Assembly: GCF_900091475.1 (NCBI RefSeq)
Contig: NZ_FMIB01000002.1
Location: 496,001-560,000 of the forward strand
Source of the DNA: Micromonospora chersina
GTDB lineage: Bacteria > Actinomycetota > Actinomycetes > Mycobacteriales > Micromonosporaceae
Length of the DNA: 64,000 bases
Reading direction: 5' to 3'
This document shows, piece after piece, positions 1 to 7,005 of the stretch. Both the position numbers and the translations under genes were made by a program. How positions within the stretch are numbered: the stretch's first letter is position 1; the number at the start of each line of letters is the position of its first letter. The notes beneath the pieces were generated by a model that saw nothing but the letters and a program-made list of their open reading frames with translations, searched no databases and had not been told where the DNA came from.

Positions 1-1013
1 CGCAGGGACAGCGCCGTCCGGCCCGGTGGCGCGGGCCGCGCCCCGCCGGCCGGCGCGGCCCCGCCGGGCGCCGGGACGGCCGTCCGCAGGAGCCGGTCCA
101 GGGTCACGGTGAACCGCAGCCCGCCGGCGGCCACGCCCTGGACGAGGGTGTGCAGGGCGGGTTGCACCCCCCGCACGACGTAGACCAGGGCGCCCAGCAC
201 CGCGCCCGGCCCGAGGCCCTGCCGGACCAGCCACGGGGTGGCGAGCACGACCACCGGCACCGGCAGCCAGCCACCCACGGCCAGGCTGAGGCCACGGGTG
301 ACCGCCATGGCGGCGAGCCGTCGCTCCACCCGCGCCTGCGCGTCGACGTGCCGGCCCACCCAGCGCGTGACCTGCTCCCGCGCGCCGCTCACCGACACGT
401 CGCGGTGGCCGGTGACCGCCGTGACCGCGACCCGGGTGAGGCGTTCGTCGGCGAGCACGTACTCCCGCTGGCGGGCGATCATCGCGGGCACGGCGGCCGC
501 GAACAGCCCGAGACCGGCCAGCACCGGCACGGTGACCAGCAGGGCGACCGGGGCGGCGAGGGAGAACAGCCCGACGATCGCGGCGCACGCGGCGAACAGG
601 AAACCGCGGACCACCGTCAGGAGGCCGGCCCAGGTGTCCCGGACGATCTCCACCTGGTGGGTCAGGCGGCCCACCGCCGCGTCGTCGACCCGGCCGCCCG
701 TCGCGCCCGCCAGCGCGCCGGCCACCACCCGGCGCAGCAGGTCGTCGCGGAACGGCTCGACCACGTCGCCGAGGCACGCGTACGCCCGGTTCGTGCCCAC
801 GGCGCCGACCAGCACGGCGGCGGCCAGCAGCCCCAGCCAGAGCAGCCCGACCGCCGGACGCCCGGCCAGGAAGCCGGCGTCCACGGCCCGGGCGGTGAGC
901 AGCCCGGTGAGCGCCGCCGGCAGCGCCTCGGCCGCCGACCACGCCGCCAGCCGCACGAGCGCGGCCCGCCGTGCCCGCAGCGCGGCCCGGGTCACCGCAC
1001 CGACAGTGGTCAC
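1..1013 (-). CDS. ABC exporter half-molecule (RamA/RamB-like), 3' part outside window
   Basis: This frame opens with GTG at 1013 and stays open to the left edge, so only the first 337 codons are visible. The readable part is a hydrophobic membrane domain of an ABC exporter with several alternating hydrophobic stretches; the ATPase domain must lie beyond the window. Its GTG overlaps the TGA of the preceding ABC gene in a GTGA arrangement, so the two are translationally coupled. RamA and RamB in Streptomyces are a pair of ABC exporters next to the SapB genes, and the position here fits the second partner, forming a heterodimeric lanthipeptide exporter. Because the nucleotide-binding domain is missing I cannot say which of the two half-sites carries the intact catalytic glutamate. 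Stretches in other frames over this interval are less plausible. Confidence 0.85.
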   Translation of the reverse strand, partial: MTTVGAVTRAALRARRAALVRLAAWSAAEALPAALTGLLTARAVDAGFLAGRPAVGLLWLGLLAAAVLVGAVGTNRAYACLGDVVEPFRDDLLRRVVAGALAGATGGRVDDAAVGRLTHQVEIVRDTWAGLLTVVRGFLFAACAAIVGLFSLAAPVALLVTVPVLAGLGLFAAAVPAMIARQREYVLADERLTRVAVTAVTGHRDVSVSGAREQVTRWVGRHVDAQARVERRLAAMAVTRGLSLAVGGWLPVPVVVLATPWLVRQGLGPGAVLGALVYVVRGVQPALHTLVQGVAAGGLRFTVTLDRLLRTAVPAPGGAAPAGGARPAPPGRTALSL

Positions 1014-2677
1014 GAGCGGAACACCGCCCGGTAGGCCGGGTCGTCCCAGAGCACGGCGTGCGGGCCGACCGCGCGGATCCGTCCGGCCGCCACCCAGGCC
1101 ACCAGGTCGGCCCGGGCGGCAGTGCCGACCCGGTGGCTCACCACCACCCGGGTACGCCGGTCCGCCCGGTCGGTGAGCGCCCGGTTCACCCGGTACTCGG
1201 TCACCGTGTCCAGGCTGGACGTGGCGTCGTCCAGGACGAGCAGCCGCTGGGCCCGTAGCGCGCGGGCGAGACCGAGCCGCTGGCGTTCCCCGCCCGACAT
1301 GGCGACCTCGGCCAGCGGCGTGCCGTACCGGTCGGGCAGCCGCTCGACGAAGTCGTGGATGGCCGCCGCCCGGGCCACCGGCACCGGGTCGGCGCCGCAG
1401 CCGACCGCGGCGCCCACCGTCTCGCCGACCAGCACGGGCCTTTCGAACCCGTAGCCGACCGCCGCGTGCAGGGCCGCCGCCGACAGGTCGGGCAGCGGCG
1501 TCCCGTCCAGCAGCACCTCCCCGGCGTCCGGGTCGCGCAGCCGGCCGGCGACGGCGGCGAGCAGCGACTTGCCGGCGCCGGACGCGCCCACGACGGCGAG
1601 CAGGGCGCCCCCCGGCACCCGCAGGTCCACCCCGTCGAGCAGCGGCCGGCCGTCGTCGGCCCGCACGCCGACCCCGCGCAGCTCCAGGCAGCCGGGACCG
1701 GGCGGCAGGGTCCGGTCGCCGTACCGGCGGGCAGGTTCGGTGAGCACCTCGGCCGCGCGGCGGCAGCCGGCGCGTACCCGGACGGCCTTGTTGAGGGCGC
1801 TGACCACGGTGCCGAGGCCGGCGCCGAGCGCGGCGTACTGGAGGGCGGCCAGCAGGTCTCCCGGCGTCAGCCGGCCGGCGGCCAGGGCGAGCCCGCCCAC
1901 CGCGACCACCGCCAGTTGCAGCGTCGGGCTGAGCACGGCGCCCCGGGTCGCGGCCCCGGCCAGCACGGTCCACGTCCGCGTGCCGTGCCGCCGCAGCTCC
2001 GCGACCGGGGTCAGCACGCGGTCGACCTCCCGTCCGGCGGTGCCGGCGGCGGCGATGGTCCGCGCGCCGGCCAGCGCCTCCACCATCAGCCCGGCCAGGT
2101 GTCCCTGGGCCCGCTGGTAGCCGGCGACCGCCGCGGACGCGTCGGCGACGAACCCGCGCAGCAGCACACCCAGCAGCAGCAGCCCGACGACGAATGTCGC
2201 GCCGAGCCAGGGATCGATCAGCGTGAGAGCCACCAGGCTGCCGACCGGCGGCAGCAGGACGGTGCCGGCCAGGACGAGGGTCGGTGCGGCCTGCCCGGCG
2301 TCGGCCACCTGGCCCACCAGGCGACCGACCAGGTCGCCCACCGGGTGGCGGGCCGCCGTGCGGGGATCGAGCGCGAGGATGTGGCGGATCAGCGCGTGGC
2401 GCAGGCCGGCGACGGAACGGGCGCTCGCCGCGCCGGTGCCGTAGTCCCTTACCACGCCCGCGCCGACCAGCAGGACGACCAGCCCGCCCACCGCGGCGAG
2501 CCAGCGGCCGGCGGACTCCCCGCCGGTGGCGCCCACGGCGGCGTCGACCGCGCGGCCCAGCGCCGCGGGCAGCGCCAGCTCGGCCGCCGCCCCGGCCACG
2601 GTGGCCACGAGCAGCGCCGGGGTCCACCAGCCGGCGGACCCGACGGCGCGCCACAGGAGCCGGTCGGCCGGGGTCAT
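1010..2677 (-). CDS. ABC exporter ATP-binding/permease protein (RamA/RamB-like)
   Basis: A 555-residue ABC half-exporter: membrane domain in roughly the first 310 residues, then a nucleotide-binding domain. Walker A GASGAGKS lies near residues 363-370, the signature is MSGGERQR, and the H-loop is VVSHR. The Walker B reads LLVLDDATSSLD, so the usual catalytic Glu after the Walker B Asp is Asp; this is common in the degenerate site of heterodimeric exporters. The ATG at 2677 is preceded by GGAGGTG at good spacing. It follows the two precursor genes after a 63-nt gap containing a stable hairpin, and overlaps the next ABC gene by four bases. Likely role: export of the modified SapB-like peptide across the cytoplasmic membrane, together with the partner at 1-1013. 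Confidence 0.92.
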   Translation of the reverse strand: MTPADRLLWRAVGSAGWWTPALLVATVAGAAAELALPAALGRAVDAAVGATGGESAGRWLAAVGGLVVLLVGAGVVRDYGTGAASARSVAGLRHALIRHILALDPRTAARHPVGDLVGRLVGQVADAGQAAPTLVLAGTVLLPPVGSLVALTLIDPWLGATFVVGLLLLGVLLRGFVADASAAVAGYQRAQGHLAGLMVEALAGARTIAAAGTAGREVDRVLTPVAELRRHGTRTWTVLAGAATRGAVLSPTLQLAVVAVGGLALAAGRLTPGDLLAALQYAALGAGLGTVVSALNKAVRVRAGCRRAAEVLTEPARRYGDRTLPPGPGCLELRGVGVRADDGRPLLDGVDLRVPGGALLAVVGASGAGKSLLAAVAGRLRDPDAGEVLLDGTPLPDLSAAALHAAVGYGFERPVLVGETVGAAVGCGADPVPVARAAAIHDFVERLPDRYGTPLAEVAMSGGERQRLGLARALRAQRLLVLDDATSSLDTVTEYRVNRALTDRADRRTRVVVSHRVGTAARADLVAWVAAGRIRAVGPHAVLWDDPAYRAVFRS

Positions 2678-2694
2678 GGCACCTCCACGGGCGC

Positions 2695-2726
2695 GGCCCC
2701 GGACCGGCGTGAGCCGGCCCGGGGCC
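2695..2726 (-). terminator. Intra-operon hairpin between precursor and exporter genes
   Basis: Arms 2695-2708 and 2713-2726 pair over 14 bases with one G-T wobble and a 4-base loop. It sits after the second precursor stop (2741) and 18 bases before the exporter start. There is no U-tract, so it is either a partial terminator or an mRNA 3'-end stabiliser that would keep precursor mRNA above exporter mRNA. Confidence 0.6.
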
Positions 2727-2740
2727 AGGCGAACTGTCCG

Positions 2741-2860
2741 TCAGTGGCAGGTGGTGAGGCTCAGCGAGCTGTCGCCGCAGAGCAGCAGGCTCGCCTGGCT
2801 GCCCCCGCCGTAGTTCTCGGTGGTCGGCAGTTCCATCGCCTGGAGGTCGAGCAGAGCCAT
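2741..2860 (-). CDS. SapB-like class III lanthipeptide precursor 2
   Basis: A 39-residue precursor too short for most gene finders. It begins MALLDLQAMELP, a leader matching the LanKC-recognised LxLQ-type helix of RamS/AmfS peptides, and ends with the core SQASLLLCGDSSLSLTTCH. The core holds two SxxSxxxC units (SQASLLLC and SSLSLTTC), the arrangement that class III synthetases turn into lanthionine or labionin rings. Apart from the last residues it matches the SapB core of Streptomyces coelicolor. ATG at 2860 has GAAGGAGAAGGATC just upstream. It lies 63 bases downstream of the first precursor, which it strongly resembles: the cores differ at only two positions (I/L and terminal K/H), the leaders more. 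Product: presumably a secreted, surface-active morphogenetic peptide. Confidence 0.93.
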   Translation of the reverse strand: MALLDLQAMELPTTENYGGGSQASLLLCGDSSLSLTTCH

Positions 2861-2923
2861 GATCCTTCTCCTTCTGTCGTGACGGGTGTGTCGGGTCGTG
2901 GTCGTCGTGGATGGACGGCCGGG

Positions 2924-3043
2924 TCACTTGCAGGTGGTGATGCTCAGCGAGCTGTCGCCGCAGAGCAGCAGGCTCGCCTGGCTGCCACCGCCGGTACGCT
3001 CGGCGGCCGGCAGCTCCATCCCCTGGAGGTCGAGCAGGGCCAT
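2924..3043 (-). CDS. SapB-like class III lanthipeptide precursor 1
   Basis: A 39-residue precursor with leader MALLDLQGMELPAAERTGGG and core SQASLLLCGDSSLSITTCK. As in RamS there are two SxxSxxxC ring motifs; Ser/Thr dehydration and Cys addition by the neighbouring LanKC is expected. ATG at 3043 follows a near-perfect ribosome site, GAAGGAGGTG. The gene begins 73 bases after the lanKC stop on the same strand. Only the final residue and a single Ile/Leu exchange separate its core from that of precursor 2, so the pair probably arose by duplication. Known family role: SapB is an extracellular surfactant that lowers surface tension for aerial hyphae. That this peptide does the same is inference from core identity and gene order. 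Confidence 0.94.
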   Translation of the reverse strand: MALLDLQGMELPAAERTGGGSQASLLLCGDSSLSITTCK

Positions 3044-3081
3044 GTCGTGTCACCTCCTTCCGTGCGCGTCGGGTCGGACCG

Positions 3082-3101
3082 CCCCGGGGTGACCCCCGGG
3101 G
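3082..3101 (-). terminator. Short GC hairpin between lanKC and precursor genes
   Basis: Two CCCCGGGG arms (3082-3089 and 3094-3101) separated by TGAC lie between the lanKC stop and precursor 1. No U-tract. It may attenuate or define an mRNA end between enzyme and precursor genes; function unproven. Confidence 0.4.
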
Positions 3102-3116
3102 AGCTGGTGGGGCCGG

Positions 3117-5699
3117 TCAGTCGCCGGCCGGTGGGGTGGGCCGGGCGGGTGCCGCGCCGGGCAGTGGCGTGAGGAACGGCAGCCGGCCCGGGCTCGCCGG
3201 CCGGGTCGCCGCGAGGGCGCTCAGCACGCCGGCGGTGCCGGTGGCCAGGTCCATGGACAGCCGCAGCAGCTGCTCGCCGGGGAAGGCGATCCCGTCCCGG
3301 TACGGCAGGGCGTGCCAGCTCAGCAGCCGGGCCTGCCGGCGAGCCGGTTCCCGCTCACCTCGCCCGGCCAGGTACGTGACGATCCCGGCGCGGCCGGCGA
3401 ACAGCCCGGACTGGGCGTAGAACGGGAAGTCGGCGCAGCGGCGGATGTCCTCGGCCGCGCCGCGGAGGTCCTCGCCGCCGCGGAGGCGCAGGTACTGGTC
3501 GAGCACCAGGCCGATGCCCACGCTGCCCTCGCCCAGGTAGGGCATGGTCCGCCAGCCCTCGTTGACCTCCAGGTGGCCGGCGTCGCGCCGGACGCACCGG
3601 CGCAGGTCCTGCCGCAGCGCCGTCTCGGCGTGGTCGAGGAGGCTCTCGTCGTGGTCCAGCTCGTACATCCGCAGCAGCATCAGCGCGGTGCCGGCGCCAC
3701 CCCGGAGCAGTCCGGCGTGCGGGTGGCGGCCACCGCTGACCTCGGCGACCGACTCCACGTCGCCGAGCCGGCCGACGACCACGTCGACCGCTCGCCGGGC
3801 GGCGTCGGCGTACCGCCGGTCGCCGGTGCGCCCGGCGAAGTGGGCCAGGTTGAGCGCGATGCCGGACAGGCCGCTCATGAGGTCGTCGCCCAGCTCGGTC
3901 CACGGCTCGTCGAGGCAGCGGTCCAGCAGCCGCAGCGCCTCGCCGTGGTGCCCGAGCAGGTCCAGCACGTACGCGACGCCGTGCAGCCCGTCGTAGAAGC
4001 CGAGCCGGCTGCCCGACGCGGGTTCCCGCACCCGGTCGATGAGCCACCGCTCGTGCCCGGGGTCGGTGCCGGCGCCGCTGGTGTGCAGCGCCCAGAGCAC
4101 CCCGGCCGCGCCGTGGGCCAGGTTCAGCCCGCCGTCGGCGCCGGCGAACTGCCGGATGTCGCCGGGGAAGAGCCGGTCGTCGCGGTGCGGGGTGGCGCTC
4201 GCGCCGATCGCGGCGGCGAGCCGGTCCCGCAGTGCCGGCCAGTCCTCCGGGTCGGTACGCGGCCCGACCGGGTGGCCGGGCGTGTGGCCGGTTCCGGTGG
4301 CGGCCTCGCCGAGGATCACGGCGACCGACTCGTCGAGCAGCTCGCGGGGGACGGGGAAGTGCTCCGCCACCACCTCGGCCAGGTGGGCCGCCTTCTCCGG
4401 CGCCAGCCGGAGCATCGCGGTCAGCGGCAGGAAGAGGGCCAGCCGCAGGCAGGCCAGGGCGTACCGGTCCACGTCGAAGCCGGTCCGGTCGCGGGGCGCG
4501 GCGAAGGCCTGGTTGCGCAGTGCCGGCCGGGCGGCCGCCGCGGCGGGGGTCGCGACCTCGAAGTCGACGAGCGTGACGTCCCCGTCGTCGCCCACCATGA
4601 TGTTGAACATGTGCAGGTCGCCGTAGACCACGCCGTGGGCGTGGATGGCGTCCACCGCCTCGGCGACCTGCCGGTGCAGGTCGAGGGCCCACCGGGTGTA
4701 CGCCTCCCGGTCGGCGTCGAGATGGACCAGCGGGTAGCGCTCCACCACCAGCCGGTTCAGGGGGCGGCCCTCGACGAACGTCAGCGCCAGGAACTCGTGC
4801 CCGCCGAAGCTGAACTCGTCGTGCACGCGTACCAGGTGCGGCACCCCGGCGAGCCGGCGCAGCGTCTCGGCCTCCCGGCGCAGCCGGGTCACCGCGTCCG
4901 CGCCCGTGGCGTCCAGCCCGGCGTGCGGGCGGGCCTCCTTGAGCACCACCCGGTCCCCGGTGCGGGTGTCCCGCGCCTCGTAGAGACCGCCGCCGTTGGA
5001 GAAGTGGATGACCTTCTCGATCCGGTAGGGCAGGTCGGTGGTGGTCGCGGCGTTCCGGGCGGCCAGGTGCGGGGCGAGGAAGTCGGGCAGGGTCACCCAG
5101 TCCGGCACGTGGAAGACCGGGTCGCGCCGGTCGGGCACCAGGGTGCCGGAGGCGTCCTCGACGGCCGGCACCACCTGGCCCTCCGCCGAGATGCAGTACC
5201 GGGCGGCGAAACCGCCGTAGCGCAGGTACACCGGGCCGTCGCCGTACCGCAGGTCGCTCAGGATGTACGGCCCGGTCTCGCCGTCGAGCAGCGCGGCCAG
5301 CTCCTTGGCGGTCAGCTCCAGCTCCGCGTCGTCGCGGGGGTAGACGGTGATGAACTTGCCGCTGGCGGCCCGGCGGGCGTACTTGCTGTTGCGCATGAGC
5401 AGCATCCGCGGACCGCGCAGGTGCTTGAACGGGATGCCGCGGGGCTCGCAGTAGTCCATCACCCGGGCCAGCACCCGCTCGGCGTTGTCCAGCCGGGCCG
5501 ACACGTGGATCTTCCAGCCCTGGGAGGGGAGCGAGCCGGCGACCGGACCGTGGACCAGCCAGTCGTCCTTGACCTCGCGCTTCCAGCCGGGCGCCGGCGG
5601 CCGGTCCGCCGCGTAGCCGGGGGCCTCGACGTCCGAGCTGGCGAGCGAGTCGTAGAACAGCGGATCGACCGCGCAGTACGAGTCGTACCGTTCGTCCAT
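3117..5699 (-). CDS. ramC: Class III lanthionine synthetase LanKC (RamC-like)
   Basis: An 860-residue three-domain enzyme that dehydrates Ser/Thr of the precursors and cyclises them with Cys. The ATG at 5699 (MDERYDSYC) is chosen because GGAGG sits eight bases upstream and RamC/AmfT proteins begin in this way; an ATG 26 codons upstream lacks a ribosome site. Residues about 1-215 form the phosphoserine/threonine-lyase region; about 225-480 a Ser/Thr-kinase-like domain with glycine loop FSNGGG, Lys254 (VVLKEA), YGDLHMFN (Asp361, Asn366) and DFE (Asp379); about 530-850 a LanC-like cyclase. The cyclase lacks the Cys-Cys-His zinc ligands of class I/II LanC, as expected for class III. Its length fits the family. 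Downstream genes on the same strand supply the precursors and exporters. No RamR-like regulator is visible, but it could lie beyond the left edge. Confidence 0.95.
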   Translation of the reverse strand: MDERYDSYCAVDPLFYDSLASSDVEAPGYAADRPPAPGWKREVKDDWLVHGPVAGSLPSQGWKIHVSARLDNAERVLARVMDYCEPRGIPFKHLRGPRMLLMRNSKYARRAASGKFITVYPRDDAELELTAKELAALLDGETGPYILSDLRYGDGPVYLRYGGFAARYCISAEGQVVPAVEDASGTLVPDRRDPVFHVPDWVTLPDFLAPHLAARNAATTTDLPYRIEKVIHFSNGGGLYEARDTRTGDRVVLKEARPHAGLDATGADAVTRLRREAETLRRLAGVPHLVRVHDEFSFGGHEFLALTFVEGRPLNRLVVERYPLVHLDADREAYTRWALDLHRQVAEAVDAIHAHGVVYGDLHMFNIMVGDDGDVTLVDFEVATPAAAAARPALRNQAFAAPRDRTGFDVDRYALACLRLALFLPLTAMLRLAPEKAAHLAEVVAEHFPVPRELLDESVAVILGEAATGTGHTPGHPVGPRTDPEDWPALRDRLAAAIGASATPHRDDRLFPGDIRQFAGADGGLNLAHGAAGVLWALHTSGAGTDPGHERWLIDRVREPASGSRLGFYDGLHGVAYVLDLLGHHGEALRLLDRCLDEPWTELGDDLMSGLSGIALNLAHFAGRTGDRRYADAARRAVDVVVGRLGDVESVAEVSGGRHPHAGLLRGGAGTALMLLRMYELDHDESLLDHAETALRQDLRRCVRRDAGHLEVNEGWRTMPYLGEGSVGIGLVLDQYLRLRGGEDLRGAAEDIRRCADFPFYAQSGLFAGRAGIVTYLAGRGEREPARRQARLLSWHALPYRDGIAFPGEQLLRLSMDLATGTAGVLSALAATRPASPGRLPFLTPLPGAAPARPTPPAGD

Positions 5700-5886
5700 G
5701 TCGTCTGCCTCCACCGGCTGATCGGGTGAGGTCAATCCTGCGGACGGCGGAGGGGTGGGCAAAGTGTGATGAGTCATGACCGGCGCGTGATTTTCACACC
5801 CCGAAATCGTGACAACGGCGGAGTTTGAAATCGCGAATGCGGCGCCACCAGTGCGGGCGTCGGCCGCCGGTGCCGCCGGAACGAGC

Positions 5887-5921
5887 GAGGACCCGCACCG
5901 GCCGGGCCGGTGCGGGTCCTC
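5887..5921 (-). terminator. Strong terminator-like hairpin after the S1 protease gene
   Basis: Arms 5887-5903 and 5905-5921 are perfectly complementary over 17 bases (the innermost few form the loop). It lies 43 bases past the protease stop on the minus strand and upstream of lanKC, so it should insulate the lanthipeptide operon from protease transcription. Confidence 0.8.
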
Positions 5922-5964
5922 TGGTGTCGCCGGTGCGGCCGGGCGACTGCCGGCCGCGTCGTTC

Positions 5965-6816
5965 TCAGTAGACGGTCACGCCGTACGCGCTCGCCGCCTC
6001 GGTGACCGGCTGGTAGAAGGTGGTGCCGCCGGTGCGGCAGTCACCGCTGCCGCCGGAGGTGATGCCCAGCGCCTTGGTGCCGTCGTAGAGCGGGCCGCCC
6101 GAGTCGCCCGGCTCGGCGCAGACGGTGGTCTGGATCATGCCCCGGACCGTGCCGCCGCCCTGGTAGCGGACCGTCACGTTCAACGCGGTCACCGTGCCGC
6201 TGTGGGTGCCGGTGGTCGACCCGGTCCGCTTCACCGACTCACCCACGACGGCGTTCGCGGCGGTGTAGCCGCCCGGGTGGCTGAGCGCGGCGTTGTCGTA
6301 GCGGACCAGGGCGTAGTCGTTGCCCGGGAAGCTGGAGCTGATGGTCGGGCCGATCAGGGTCTTGAGCCCCGAGTCGGTGTACCAGGTCTTGGCGACGTTG
6401 CCGCAGTGCCCGGCGGTGAGGAAGTAGTAGACGTTCGACTTCACCACGTTGAACCCGAGCGAGCAGCGGTAGCCGCCGCCGTAGATGGCGTTGCCGGCCG
6501 ACAGCAGCGGGCGGAAGGTGCCGCGGGCCCGGTCGACCCGGATGGCGCCCGCCTCCGTGCCGGCCTTCCTCTTGATGGTGGCGACCTCGGCGGCGGAGAC
6601 GCTGTCGTCGGCGGTCACCACGACGCGGCCGGAACCGGCGTCCACACGCCAGGCGATGCCCTGCACGCCGGAGGCCGCGACGGCGGCGTCGGCGCGGGCC
6701 AGCTGGTCGGCGGTGAAGCTCGGTGCGGCCGACGCGGCGCCGGGAACGGCGAAGGCGCCGGCGGCCACCAGGCCGACGGTCGCGGCGAGCAGGGGGGTGA
6801 GTCGGCGGATTCTCAC
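5965..6816 (-). CDS. Secreted S1-family (streptogrisin-like) serine protease
   Basis: A 283-residue secreted trypsin-fold protease. An N-terminal signal peptide ([19 protein letters not shown], Ala-rich cleavage region near residue 30) is followed by a short pro-region and a catalytic domain from about residue 105. The triad is visible as [14 protein letters not shown] and GDSGGPLY, and Cys pairs fit the streptogrisin/alpha-lytic type. The GTG at 6816 has GAGGAG seven bases upstream. The 75-100-residue pro-region is shorter than in classical streptogrisins. A close paralogue lies at 27521-28360. It sits directly upstream of the lanKC operon on the same strand but is separated by a strong hairpin. 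A part in lanthipeptide leader removal is conceivable but unproven. Confidence 0.9.
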   Translation of the reverse strand: MRIRRLTPLLAATVGLVAAGAFAVPGAASAAPSFTADQLARADAAVAASGVQGIAWRVDAGSGRVVVTADDSVSAAEVATIKRKAGTEAGAIRVDRARGTFRPLLSAGNAIYGGGYRCSLGFNVVKSNVYYFLTAGHCGNVAKTWYTDSGLKTLIGPTISSSFPGNDYALVRYDNAALSHPGGYTAANAVVGESVKRTGSTTGTHSGTVTALNVTVRYQGGGTVRGMIQTTVCAEPGDSGGPLYDGTKALGITSGGSGDCRTGGTTFYQPVTEAASAYGVTVY

Positions 6817-7005
6817 GGTCTTCTCCTCGGACGGTGAAGGCCGCCGGTTGCGTCGGCGTCCATGCCGTGTCGCCGGGGTCGGTTCGGGGCTCGACCGCGA
6901 CGAACGCTGTAGCGGCGAGTATCCACCCGGGTCGATGCCGGGGCAAGGGGCCGGCGGCGCGCCGTCCGCTCCTGACTAGGGTGGGCCGCGGGAGGTGCGG
7001 CGACC

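Noticed and set aside
150..1034. Plus-strand frames at the left edge
   Set aside because: The minus strand reads a continuous ABC membrane domain starting GTG 1013 with coupled overlap; plus frames are biased shadows.
3312..5729. 805-codon plus-strand frame opposite lanKC
   Set aside because: Shadow of lanKC; no motif and highly biased composition.
5700..5886. RamR-binding direct repeats upstream of lanKC
   Set aside because: I looked for repeats like those of RamR in Streptomyces but cannot recall the consensus well enough to claim a match; no convincing promoter seen either.
5887..5921. Hairpin as an operator of lanKC
   Set aside because: Long perfect stem just after the protease stop is better read as a terminator.
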